NCBI GenBank assembly: GCA_964609155.1
Contig: CAZSRF010000018.1
Coordinates: 1 to 44,043, forward strand
Direction of reading: 5' to 3'
Length of the DNA: 44,043 nucleotides
DNA from: JAGOUU01 sp964609155
GTDB taxonomy: Bacteria > Pseudomonadota > Gammaproteobacteria > JAGOUU01
Part shown: piece by piece, positions 1-9,064 of the stretch
Layout: every line of letters begins with the position of its first letter
Position numbering within the stretch: the stretch's first letter is position 1
Notes under the pieces: generated by a model
Database searches by the model: none
What the model saw: the letters and a program-made list of their open reading frames with translations, nothing else
Told to the model about the DNA's origin: nothing
Translations under genes and position numbers: made by a program

Positions 1-1
1 G

Positions 2-118
2 TTGAATTTAAAGGGAAACGAATGGGTAATCTGGCCCCGTTTTGGATTCGGACCCAATTATGCTGCCAATGATCTAAAATTCAATCTTGATGAAATACTA
101 GAGTTGAACATTGCTTAG
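2..118 (+). CDS. 3' end of an unrecognised gene, cut by the window edge
   Basis: A reading frame is open from the left edge to a TAG at 116-118 and encodes 38 residues, including the stretch GNEWVIWPRFGFGP and an acidic end with NLDEILELNIA. The composition looks like a genuine protein C-terminus, and a hairpin follows directly, but I recognise no family. If the window is an opened circle, the frame stays open across the junction back to 44018 without an obvious start. Function unknown. Confidence 0.4.
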   Translation: MNLKGNEWVIWPRFGFGPNYAANDLKFNLDEILELNIA

Positions 119-123
119 GGCAA

Positions 124-146
124 TTGTGCAGCAAGCTGCTGCACAA
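124..146 (+). terminator. Hairpin, probable terminator of the partial gene
   Basis: A perfect 9-bp inverted repeat, TTGTGCAGC / GCTGCACAA, with a 5-nt loop starts 6 nt after the stop codon at 118. No run of T follows, so intrinsic termination is uncertain. The rest of the gap up to 252 holds a TATAAT at 201-206 without a good -35 box, and a GGATCT Shine-Dalgarno-like stretch before the next gene. Confidence 0.45.
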
Positions 147-252
147 ATCCAAAATAAATATAACTTAAGCCTGGACAGGCGTGATATTTCCGAGTAACAT
201 TATAATCTGAATACACAAAAGAATGCAAATTGAAGTATTTTAAGGATCTATC

Positions 253-1215
253 ATGTCACAAGAAGTTACAATTTATAGGGCTAAAAATGGCCATATCGAG
301 ATTGATGTTAGTATCACTGATGATACAGTTTGGCTATCTTTAAATCAAATGGCTGAACTCTTTGATAGGGATAAATCAGTGATATCAAGGCATTTATCAA
401 ATGTCTTTAAAAGCAAAGAGTTAGAGAAAACATCAGTTGTTGCAAATTTTGCAACAACTGCGGAAGATGGTAAAACTTATAATGTTGATTATTACAACCT
501 AGATGCCATTATCTCAATTGGCTATAGAGTAAATTCTAAACAAGGTACAGCCTTTAGGCAATGGGCAACCAGTATTCTTAAAGAGCATATAATTAAAGGC
601 TACACGACAAATGAAAAACGATTAGCTGAGCAAGGCTTAAAAGAGCTTGAGCAAACAGTAAGACTATTACATAAAACATTAGTTGCACATGAACATGTTG
701 ATGATATAGGCTCAGAAACTATTCAATTGATAATTAGTTATGCCAAAACTTGGCACATACTGTTAGCTTATGACGAGGATAAGTTAAATATACCTAAAAA
801 TGGCAAACAAACAACTATACAATTAGATTATAATACTGCTATCAGCGCAATTACCTCGCTTAAGTTAGATCTTGCTACGCGTAAAGAAGCTACCCAGTTA
901 TTTGGCAATGAGCGTGATAAAGGATTAGAGAGTATCCTCAATAATATAGAGCAAACTTTTGATAGCATGCCATTATACCCAACTGCAGAAGAACGAGCTG
1001 CCCACCTGCTCTACTTTATTATAAAAGATCATCCGTTTACTGATGGCAATAAGCGCATATCATGCTTAATTTTTCTTTTGTATTTAAAATTACAAAATAT
1101 ATCCATAAAATTTAACCAAAATGGTCTCGTGGCGCTTGCCCTATTAATAGCGGAAAGTGATCCTAAGCAAAAGGATATCATGGTTAAACTCACAGTAAAT
1201 TTATTACTAGATTAG
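253..1215 (+). CDS. RhuM-Fic fusion protein (RhuM/Fic/DOC family)
   Basis: This 320-residue protein starts at an ATG preceded by AAGGATC. Residues 1-115 match the RhuM domain (virulence protein RhuM, named from a Salmonella pathogenicity island): VTIYRAKNGHIEIDVS, then WLSLNQMAELF with VISRH, then a YYNLDAIISIGYRV segment and RQWATSIL. Residues about 170-320 are a Fic domain with a complete active-site loop HPFTDGNKR near residue 260. Fic enzymes usually transfer AMP or another nucleotide moiety to a protein hydroxyl. The intact His and the GNKR anion-binding part predict activity, but the target is unknown and I could not place an inhibitory helix. The recombinase gene follows after 10 bp, so the two are probably co-transcribed. 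It could be a toxin or a host-directed effector. Confidence 0.85.
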   Translation: MSQEVTIYRAKNGHIEIDVSITDDTVWLSLNQMAELFDRDKSVISRHLSNVFKSKELEKTSVVANFATTAEDGKTYNVDYYNLDAIISIGYRVNSKQGTAFRQWATSILKEHIIKGYTTNEKRLAEQGLKELEQTVRLLHKTLVAHEHVDDIGSETIQLIISYAKTWHILLAYDEDKLNIPKNGKQTTIQLDYNTAISAITSLKLDLATRKEATQLFGNERDKGLESILNNIEQTFDSMPLYPTAEERAAHLLYFIIKDHPFTDGNKRISCLIFLLYLKLQNISIKFNQNGLVALALLIAESDPKQKDIMVKLTVNLLLD

Positions 1216-1225
1216 ATTAAATCAC

Positions 1226-2449
1226 ATGGCAGAAAATACTCAAGATATAGAATTTATAGCGCCACTATTTACTCTATCAGATATGTCTAGTGATATGGGT
1301 AAAGTTATATTAGAATTTACTAGTGATGATTATAATAAAAAACTTGGATCAGCATTAATAGATGCTAATAATGACAGCGACGCTATAGCTACTTTTTTAA
1401 ATGAATATAAAGACTCTGCTGATACACTTAGATCTTATTCTAAAGAAATTGAGCGTTTATTACTTTGGTGTATTTATGTTGCCAAAGTCAATATATCAAG
1501 CTTACGGCGAAATCATTTTGTTGATTACCAGGAATTCTTAAAATCCCCTATCCCTAAAAAACAATGGTGCGGCCCAGCTATAAGCAGGATTACAAAAGAT
1601 GGGGAAATTAATAAAAGTTGGCGACCATTTGTACGTGGATTAGGATCTGGTTCTATAAATAAAGCACTAACTATACTAGATTCATTTTTTAATTATTTAG
1701 TCCAAACTAATTATTTAACTGGTAACCCATTAGCTGTAGATAAAAGACGTAAAAAGCGCAATAAATCAAAGCCGCAAATTATAGATCGATATCTTGAGTT
1801 AGATGAAATTCATGCGGTATTAGATGCCTTATCTAATCATAACATAAATGATGAACAACAAAGATTTCAGGTATTAAGAGCCAGATATATTATATTACTA
1901 CTTTTTTTCACTGGTCTTCGCATAGCAGAGGCGGCCAATCATCGTATGGGTAATTTTATACAACGTGAAGGCAACTGGTTCCTAAGAGTAACCGGAAAAG
2001 GTAAAAAAATACGTGAAGTACCTATACCAGATGACTTATTAGATATTTTGGCTAAATTTAGAATTGAGATTGGACTATCGTCACCATGGCCAAAATTTAG
2101 AGAAAAAACACCTTTAATACCAATGCAAAATTTAACACAATCTATAACTACTCGCCGTATTGATCAGATTATAAAATGGGCTTTTAATCTAGGCGCTAAT
2201 ATATTAGAACCTGATGAGCCAAGAAAAGCATCAAAATTAAGAGCCTCTTCAGCACATTGGCTTCGTCATAGCTATGTCACCTATCTTTTAGATTCAGGGG
2301 CACCACTTAAAGTAGCTCAAGAAAATGCTGGCCATAGCAATGTAGGTACAACTATGCATTATCGCCATGTTGCCCAAACGGATAGACATGAAGCTACAAG
2401 ATCTTTATCCTTAACAAAATCAGAATCCAAGAAAAACTTAGATGGTTAG
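1226..2449 (+). CDS. Tyrosine recombinase/integrase
   Basis: The 407-residue protein has the full catalytic set of the tyrosine recombinase family: Arg232 in TGLRIAEAA, Lys near 258 in the TGKGKK turn, His344 and Arg347 in HWLRHSY, His370 in AGHSNVGTT, and the nucleophile Tyr379 in MHYRH. Residues about 50-170 form the SAM-like core-binding domain expected upstream. It cuts and rejoins DNA at short inverted core sites, for element integration, excision or multimer resolution. Its stop codon lies inside the left arm of a 49-bp imperfect inverted repeat (2445-2736), which is a natural candidate substrate. The ATG at 1226 has only a weak ribosome site (AGATTAAATC), suggesting translation linked to the RhuM-Fic gene upstream. 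Confidence 0.9.
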   Translation: MAENTQDIEFIAPLFTLSDMSSDMGKVILEFTSDDYNKKLGSALIDANNDSDAIATFLNEYKDSADTLRSYSKEIERLLLWCIYVAKVNISSLRRNHFVDYQEFLKSPIPKKQWCGPAISRITKDGEINKSWRPFVRGLGSGSINKALTILDSFFNYLVQTNYLTGNPLAVDKRRKKRNKSKPQIIDRYLELDEIHAVLDALSNHNINDEQQRFQVLRARYIILLLFFTGLRIAEAANHRMGNFIQREGNWFLRVTGKGKKIREVPIPDDLLDILAKFRIEIGLSSPWPKFREKTPLIPMQNLTQSITTRRIDQIIKWAFNLGANILEPDEPRKASKLRASSAHWLRHSYVTYLLDSGAPLKVAQENAGHSNVGTTMHYRHVAQTDRHEATRSLSLTKSESKKNLDG

Positions 2450-2736
2450 ACGTTTAACATAAGGTCATATTCCGCCCTATATTCCCTGGAACCCCATCAA
2501 CAAATATGATCGACCAATTGCCCATGTACGTGATGATGCTGGTCATGCTTCTATAGCTACAACGGATAGGTATAATGATATAACATTATTAGAGCGGCAT
2601 AATTCTGCTAGGAAAAGTAGGATAGAATCCTGACGGGCTGTTCAACCTGTAAGTTAGTATAGTAAGTTGGTGATTGTTTCTAAACAAGGTTCCATGGAAT
2701 ATACGGTGAAATATGACCTTATGTTGATTGTCTAAC
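2445..2736. repeat. 49-bp imperfect inverted repeat (2445-2493 and 2688-2736)
   Basis: The reverse complement of 2445-2493 matches 2688-2736 at 42 of 49 positions by hand alignment. The longest shared block is AATATGACCTTATGTT. The left arm begins within the last codons of the integrase and the right arm ends before an otherwise empty stretch. The arms enclose 194 bp holding the remnant of another recombinase. Possible roles are recombination sites, ends of a small mobile cassette, or oriT/terminator structure; the sequence does not decide between these. From 2737 to 2804 I see nothing else. Confidence 0.7.
2505..2633 (+). pseudogene. Remnant of a second tyrosine recombinase (C-terminal end)
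   Basis: A frame ending at the TGA at 2631-2633 encodes 42 residues that include VRDDAGHASIATTDRY. This is the final His-Tyr catalytic box of a tyrosine recombinase (AGH...TT..RY), followed by a typical basic tail. Upstream the frame stays open only to 2463 and shows no core-binding or Arg/His-x-x-Arg part. It therefore looks like a decayed fragment rather than a working gene. Its sequence differs from the intact integrase end (AGHSNVGTTMHY), so it is not a recent duplication of that gene. Confidence 0.65.
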
Positions 2737-2804
2737 AATTGGTCATTACATTAAATGTATTTTTTTTCAAAGATATTGATTTCTACTAAATATCGAAAAA
2801 ATGA

Positions 2805-3116
2805 TCATGCATGCACTATGCTCTTACTGAATTTATCAACCCAATTAGAAGCATCGTTTTTTATTTCCTCGATCATTTTTTTGCTAATATCATCATCCGA
2901 GCTAATAGTAGACAAAATAGCTCTCAATAGCATTACTGATTGGGTGGTGTGAGCAAGAAGGTGATGTTCAGATTTTCTAAGTTCTATTGCATCTAAGCCC
3001 CTCTCTAGTAAATGTCTCGCAAAATCTGAATTACTTCGAAATCCCTTTTCAGAGGCCTTATCTTGTAAGCGCTGTTTATCTTCTGATGATAATCTTATGG
3101 TTAATATTTCTTTCAT
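2805..3116 (-). CDS. Ribbon-helix-helix DNA-binding protein, last gene of the transfer operon
   Basis: The 103-residue protein opens with a ribbon-helix-helix fold: a short strand (KEILTIRLS), helix A (SEDKQRLQDKASEKG) and helix B (SNSDFARHLLERGL). A helical C-terminal half follows. It starts 11 bp after the relaxase gene, and the ribosome site AAAGGAGAT overlaps the end of traI. Small RHH proteins next to relaxase genes are usually relaxosome accessory factors that bind oriT and may repress their own operon, as MobC-like or TraY/TraM proteins do. The neighbour supports that role here, but no binding site is proven. Nothing shows which class it belongs to beyond the RHH fold. Confidence 0.7.
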   Translation of the reverse strand: MKEILTIRLSSEDKQRLQDKASEKGFRSNSDFARHLLERGLDAIELRKSEHHLLAHTTQSVMLLRAILSTISSDDDISKKMIEEIKNDASNWVDKFSKSIVHA

Positions 3117-3127
3117 ATTTATCTCCT

Positions 3128-6100
3128 TTAAATTTGCAGATCAATTTCTTTTCTTTTGTTCATAATAGTAGAAACTTTATTGTCCATGTTAACACTAATT
3201 TTATAACTAATATTAGTGTTAATATCATTATTAATGTTCTTTAGACAGCTATCACCAAATGTAATTTTCTCTTTAAAGTCATTGCTAAGATCCTTCAAGT
3301 TTATGGCATTATTAATAACATTATTTACAAGCGTATGGCCATATTTAGAGGATTTTAAGAGATCATTATAATCCTCCTTGATTTTGTGCGGCTGTGTGAA
3401 CCAAACATGGTTCGACACGGATTGTATGTTATTCGCAGCGTTGATTATATTGGGCATATCGTTGATATTTTTACCATCGTTATCTAAAGCCAAAATTATA
3501 TTATTAAAGCCTGTCATTTGAGATGATGGTATATTAATGAAATTGGATTTTCCAAGACAGGCAAATACAGCGTTTGAACTATCAGACTTGGCAATACTTA
3601 AAGCATCCTCTGGGCCTTCACAAATAATAGCGGTGGCCTTGTCATTACCATTATTGCTTGCACAAAATAAAGCGCCCTTTAGTACCCCGAAAGTTTGTTT
3701 TTTTATATCGACCTCAGCTTTCTGCGCATTTTTTTGATTTAGATATATCGCTTGCACAGCTTGTACTTTATTGTCTTTATCTCTGGCGATGATAAGCAAG
3801 GCGGGATTTGATGAATTATTTAATTTAGTATAGATGCCGGGATGAAACTTTACATCCTCTGGCCACTTTGTAAGATTTATGCCACGAGTATTAACTAAAT
3901 ATTTTTCAGCCATGGTGCCTTTAATGTTGATGGCTTCATTTGCTAACTTTTGTGCATAATGAATTTGTTTTTGTTGATGCTCATTAATTTCATTATTTTT
4001 TGTCTTACTATGTGTAGTAGAAACTTTATGGTTATTACCAATATCCATACTAGATATATGATTTGTTAATTTAGCAGCATATTCCAAGGTTTCTTTAAAA
4101 TTTAATTGTAATTTTCGTTGAATTAAAGTTAACAAATTCCCCTTGTCGCCAGTATCAAAATCTTTAAAAGTACCTTGATATTTACCGCTAATGGTAACTG
4201 CTAAAGAACCTTTGTTGCTACCAAAATGTAAATTAACACCAGTTTTCTTAAGAGGTTTGCCTAGTATATTAATAGCAATTTTTTCTGCATCTAGGCTAAG
4301 AGCAGCAGACAACTCACTAGCATTATATTTGTTAATTGTCTTAGGATTGTTGTTCTCTATTTGGGAGACTGTTTTTATGTGAATATTTTTATCATTGACT
4401 GTTATTGATTGCTTGTTATCTTTAATCTTAACTTTATGGCGATCTTTATAGCCTAGTGATTCAAGAGCACTTGTTTTTATACCACTTGTGATTTCAAGAC
4501 GCTTAGCAAATCTAGCTATATCATCAGTCACAATAAGCCCATAATCAGTGGCTCTAGTCAATGCTACTAAAAATGTAGGTTTTGATGCTAATTTAACCTG
4601 ACCACTGTCCATTAATATCCAGACATATATAGCAGTTTTTCCTTGCTCAGTATAAGCAGTTCCAGCGTATGCATGGTCCCAATGCTGATCTGCACGGTTA
4701 TTAAAATTGATTTCTTGTGTATTGCCATTTTGATCTTCAACTGTAACAAATCCCCCATTAGCATCAATGACTTTAGCTTCTGCCATGTTAATTCTAGACT
4801 TTGTTTTATCGGTAATTCTCCATCTAATAGTATCACCTGTGGCAATATTCCTATCTTCTTGGTTGAAAATAGTAACTTTCCAGGCGTTATCACCTTTAAA
4901 TTGGTTAAGTCTCAAGACAAATTCTGAATTTTTATCATTTTTTAAGATAAGATAATTATTTTTATAATCAATATCAGTAATGGATAAATAATCATTTTTA
5001 CTAATGTTGGCATCCGTAATATTGCTATTAAATTTAATTACTTGATCGACGTTATAATTAATAGCTTCAGATCGTTTGTGTTTTGACAGATTACTATTAA
5101 CTAATATTTTTGTATTAAATTCTTTTTGCGACAGCTCGCCTATACGTTGTAGTTCTTTCCTGTATAAAACATTAAATAGATTGCGTTCATTATTGGCTGG
5201 AGTAACAATACGGGTGTTGTTACGATCTGCCTGAGTTCTTTGCAGCAATTTATCAATCATGAAATTAATACGCGCAAAGACCAGTTCATCTTTATTATCT
5301 AAGTTTAATTCGGGATTGCTTTCTTTAAGCGATTTATGATCATAAGCTAAGCCATTTTTTTTCATAGTTGATAAAACAGCTTTGAAATCTCCTGCATAGG
5401 TTTTTTTTACCAAGTCTAGATATTCTGGACTGTTTTTTTGTCTGATAATATCTTTAACATGAGTGGTTTCAATACCTATTTTTTGTAAAAACCAAAACAT
5501 CTTGCCTTGTTCTATAGCTGGTAATTGTGCCACATCACCTACAAACGCTAATCTAGTATTGGTATTTTTAGTAAGTAGTAAAAGATTAGAAAGCTTTTCA
5601 GTAGAGGCCATTGAGCTTTCATCTAGGATAACCAGAGTTTTCTGATCTCGATTAATGGTTTTGTCTCTATGAGACTTAACTAATTGGGCTAAATATGAAT
5701 CTAATGTACAAGATTCAATTCCTCTTTCTTTAAGTTCATTAGTGGCTGCATTAGTAGGCGCAAGACCGATCATTTTAATGCCCTTGTTATCTGCCAGTGG
5801 TTTTATGGCAGATAACATAGTTGTTTTACCGACCCCGGCCAAGCCATTAACTAAAATTAACCCATTATCGGTAGTAGTAATTTTTTCGACTGCCGATTTT
5901 TGACTGGCACTTAATTTAGTATTATTTTGTTGCCATGCTGTTAAATATGGCTTGACTTCATTTATATTAGAAAATTTATAAGTATTATTGATGGTATTTT
6001 TGGCAAGAGTTAGAACTTTAGTTTCCAGTTTTACTGCTCGTGGCGTGGTATACGCTAAATCCCCATGCAAACTAGTTTGATATAATTTATTTTTATTTAA

Positions 6101-9064
6101 TGCTTTTTCAATTGCAATATCAAGCCTACTAATATCTATAACATGATTAAATTTACTTGCGCTCTCAGCCATTTTAGATTCTAAATTATGCCTAGTAAAT
6201 ACCGCTTCTTGTTCAGAAATATTATCAATACAATCTTTAAGTAATGTATAAGTGAAGTTTTTAGCATTTATTTTTTGATTGGTCAGTGTTTTATGATATT
6301 TTGATGACAAGCTTTTATCAGATCCACTAATTGTGGACAACTTAGATATAGCTGCATCAATGTCACTTATTGGTTCTCTTGTAACATTAGCAACAGAATT
6401 ATTGACTTTGCTAAGTATCATTTCAACTATTGGTTTAGTATCACCGCTGTGCTTTTTTAAGGTTTCTAAATATGATGCTTTATTATCCGTATAGATTTTA
6501 ATGCGGTCTTTAGTCTGTGCTACGACCTTGTAAAATTGCTTGACATTGGTTTGACGTCTAAAAGCCAGCTGTTCTGCCAATATTACGTCTGGTTTATCGC
6601 TGTAGCTTTGGGCCGCAGTTTTTGCGTAGCTTAAGTTAAGATGAGCTAATATGTTGCTGTCTCTTTTAAGCCTGTGCTGTTTCCCAGATGATGTTATTAA
6701 TTCTATTTTATCATCAGTAACTTTTCCAATTTTAAGATCTTGTCCTTTGAATAATTTATGTTCTTTAAAATCTTGTTGTAAAAATACCTTATCGTGTTCA
6801 TAAAGTTGCATTTTAGAAATTTCATAAGTTTTAACTACTCCTTCCCTGCCGCCAGCTACTTTATTGGGATCCCACTTGATTATTTTATCCCCAGACTCTA
6901 ATGAAATAACGTTATTAAGTTTATCAATAGTAGCAATTTTGTAATATAGATCTTTTTTAACATCTAAACTTACATAATCTTTACTAAAAGCAACTAAATC
7001 CCCAGCTCGATATTGGCCAGCAAGTTTAGTTTGTGCGGTCGTTAAAAATCTTTGGTTATAACTTATTGTATTGAAATCATTTCCTAGTAAATTTTTGGCC
7101 TTTAATTCTTGTTGCACGATGACATTTATTTTATTGGCTGAGTCTTTGCTTTGGGTGACTATTTGTATTTTTTGATTAGATGCATTTAACTTATATTCAA
7201 GATAATCTGTGACTATATCTTGGTGACGTAGTCTGTCATCTGGTTCTGCCTTAATAGCAACATCATTTGGCATTATCGATTTTACTTCTGTGGTGAGTTT
7301 CGCTATGTTCATGCCAGCATTTTTTAATAGCTGCATAGCATTGCCCGGCTGAAAATTCTCTGGCTGTCTACTATCATAAAGATGAATGATCCTTGCTTTA
7401 TTATCGGCAGCTATTCGGATAAGTTCCGCATGTTGTTTAGTGTTTAATCTGTGGCTACCATCAATAATTAGAACTTCACCATCCTGGTTAATTTTGCCGT
7501 GATTTTTATTTTCTTTAATTTCAATTGATTTTAGATACGACGCGACAGTTTTTGCATGAATATTTTTGGCATCACATAAGTCTTGAGCTTCATTTTTAGA
7601 TACTGTTAGAACAATAGGGTTATACCAAGACTTACTTGCCATTTTGCTTAAGATAGCAATTAGTTTGCTTTTATCAGAATTATCATAGCCATCAATAGCA
7701 TTTACTCTATCATTTGAACGCAATGCGCCAGCAAGAGCATCTTTTTGTTCTTTATTTAAATCAGGCGCATATTTTTTCTGCCATTTATTAAACTTATTAT
7801 CTGATTTAACAATGCTTCTATCTGAATTTAAACTTTCAGTAAAATTTACTAAAATGCGTTTCTCAATGTCTATATTTTTATTGCTAACATATGCTATGTC
7901 GCCATTTGTTTTTTCAAGAATATTAATTACACCAAGCTCTTTGGCTTTATCAATGGCAGCAAGCAAACTCGTTGCGCTGGCCTTGGCAAAGCTATGCTGC
8001 ATCGCGCAGGCTAATAACTTTGCTGTAGAAAAACTTGGTGCAATTTCACTAAGATGATTAATAGCGTAAGCAACAGCTATTTTAGCCTGCTCTTGTTCAT
8101 TAGATAAATCATCGATTTTATTAATACTGTTTTGTTTAAGACTTTCTATAGTTATCTTGTCCTGAAATTTAGCCAGTCTCGCATTAATACCAGCAGCAAT
8201 TTCATCACGACTTAGATTAGATTTAGCAACCCTTGTTCTTAAATTAGATACTGCTGCAGCTTTGCCGCCATTGCTACCTGTTAATTCCATATCATTTAAA
8301 ATTTGTTCACGACGCGTAGAAAACTCAGCGATCTTTTCTTTAGATACATGCTTTAGCTCCCAAAATGTATCACCAGTTCTTTCAATTGCAAAACCGGCAT
8401 TCACAGCTAAATATGCTTGATACATACGCTGAATAGCACCATAGTCTTTTTTTCTAGTATTGGTTCGCTCAAAAAACCCTTCACTATATTGATGCTGCAT
8501 TTTCTTAGGATCATCTGATTTAAGAGCCCGCCATGTACCATCAGATCGCTGCGTCATGTTTTTTACTACAGTATGAATATGATCTTGCGGATCTAATTCA
8601 CGGGATAAACGATGAAAATGTAAACTAGCAATTATATTGCCCGTTTTTTCCATGTGTTGCTCTTTATTTTTATATATATTGGCCATTGCACAATCACGTT
8701 CAATTAAATCTAAAGTATATTTAACAGATTGTTCAAAGATCTTATCAAAAATGGAATCTTTGGTTTCATAGTTAGCAATCGACCACGATTTAGGCGCAGA
8801 AAAAGTTAAATCAAAGCCTGAGCGATGCTTGATGGTACCATTTTTCATAAGACCTATCTGCTCGCCATTTGGTAACTTGCCTGTTAGTAATTCCAGAAAC
8901 TCTTTTTTGTCAACTGTTCCTTTTAGGCCAAGTGATTCCGCACCTTTACCATACCATTCAGATGGGCGCTCATAAAGTTCACCTTCTTTGGAATAATAAT
9001 CATCTTTATTAAAAAAATAGTGTGATGCTTGTGTTGCGCTGCCTATAGCTTTAGTCGATAACAT
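3128..9064 (-). CDS. traI: TraI: MobF relaxase-helicase with an added C-terminal primase-like/TOPRIM region
   Basis: This 1978-residue protein is longer than F TraI (about 1756). The N-terminal 300 residues are a TrwC/MobF relaxase: Tyr16, Tyr23 and Tyr24, and the metal-binding triad His149, His162, His164 (DPQDHIHTVV). It nicks one strand at oriT and stays covalently bound. Residues about 430-650 look like a decayed helicase domain (AIDGYDNSDKSKL in place of a clean P-loop). An active RecD-like 5'-3' helicase starts near 1060 with GLAGVGKTT and LVILDESSM. After residue 1600 comes a primase-type segment (FKDFDTGDKGNLLTLI) without zinc-binding cysteines, then TOPRIM motifs CEGPEDALS (about 1813) and LALDNDG (about 1861). 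The start codon overlaps the traD stop (TAATG). The TOPRIM part could assist primer synthesis in the recipient; that is inference. Confidence 0.93.
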   Translation of the reverse strand: MLSTKAIGSATQASHYFFNKDDYYSKEGELYERPSEWYGKGAESLGLKGTVDKKEFLELLTGKLPNGEQIGLMKNGTIKHRSGFDLTFSAPKSWSIANYETKDSIFDKIFEQSVKYTLDLIERDCAMANIYKNKEQHMEKTGNIIASLHFHRLSRELDPQDHIHTVVKNMTQRSDGTWRALKSDDPKKMQHQYSEGFFERTNTRKKDYGAIQRMYQAYLAVNAGFAIERTGDTFWELKHVSKEKIAEFSTRREQILNDMELTGSNGGKAAAVSNLRTRVAKSNLSRDEIAAGINARLAKFQDKITIESLKQNSINKIDDLSNEQEQAKIAVAYAINHLSEIAPSFSTAKLLACAMQHSFAKASATSLLAAIDKAKELGVINILEKTNGDIAYVSNKNIDIEKRILVNFTESLNSDRSIVKSDNKFNKWQKKYAPDLNKEQKDALAGALRSNDRVNAIDGYDNSDKSKLIAILSKMASKSWYNPIVLTVSKNEAQDLCDAKNIHAKTVASYLKSIEIKENKNHGKINQDGEVLIIDGSHRLNTKQHAELIRIAADNKARIIHLYDSRQPENFQPGNAMQLLKNAGMNIAKLTTEVKSIMPNDVAIKAEPDDRLRHQDIVTDYLEYKLNASNQKIQIVTQSKDSANKINVIVQQELKAKNLLGNDFNTISYNQRFLTTAQTKLAGQYRAGDLVAFSKDYVSLDVKKDLYYKIATIDKLNNVISLESGDKIIKWDPNKVAGGREGVVKTYEISKMQLYEHDKVFLQQDFKEHKLFKGQDLKIGKVTDDKIELITSSGKQHRLKRDSNILAHLNLSYAKTAAQSYSDKPDVILAEQLAFRRQTNVKQFYKVVAQTKDRIKIYTDNKASYLETLKKHSGDTKPIVEMILSKVNNSVANVTREPISDIDAAISKLSTISGSDKSLSSKYHKTLTNQKINAKNFTYTLLKDCIDNISEQEAVFTRHNLESKMAESASKFNHVIDISRLDIAIEKALNKNKLYQTSLHGDLAYTTPRAVKLETKVLTLAKNTINNTYKFSNINEVKPYLTAWQQNNTKLSASQKSAVEKITTTDNGLILVNGLAGVGKTTMLSAIKPLADNKGIKMIGLAPTNAATNELKERGIESCTLDSYLAQLVKSHRDKTINRDQKTLVILDESSMASTEKLSNLLLLTKNTNTRLAFVGDVAQLPAIEQGKMFWFLQKIGIETTHVKDIIRQKNSPEYLDLVKKTYAGDFKAVLSTMKKNGLAYDHKSLKESNPELNLDNKDELVFARINFMIDKLLQRTQADRNNTRIVTPANNERNLFNVLYRKELQRIGELSQKEFNTKILVNSNLSKHKRSEAINYNVDQVIKFNSNITDANISKNDYLSITDIDYKNNYLILKNDKNSEFVLRLNQFKGDNAWKVTIFNQEDRNIATGDTIRWRITDKTKSRINMAEAKVIDANGGFVTVEDQNGNTQEINFNNRADQHWDHAYAGTAYTEQGKTAIYVWILMDSGQVKLASKPTFLVALTRATDYGLIVTDDIARFAKRLEITSGIKTSALESLGYKDRHKVKIKDNKQSITVNDKNIHIKTVSQIENNNPKTINKYNASELSAALSLDAEKIAINILGKPLKKTGVNLHFGSNKGSLAVTISGKYQGTFKDFDTGDKGNLLTLIQRKLQLNFKETLEYAAKLTNHISSMDIGNNHKVSTTHSKTKNNEINEHQQKQIHYAQKLANEAINIKGTMAEKYLVNTRGINLTKWPEDVKFHPGIYTKLNNSSNPALLIIARDKDNKVQAVQAIYLNQKNAQKAEVDIKKQTFGVLKGALFCASNNGNDKATAIICEGPEDALSIAKSDSSNAVFACLGKSNFINIPSSQMTGFNNIILALDNDGKNINDMPNIINAANNIQSVSNHVWFTQPHKIKEDYNDLLKSSKYGHTLVNNVINNAINLKDLSNDFKEKITFGDSCLKNINNDINTNISYKISVNMDNKVSTIMNKRKEIDLQI

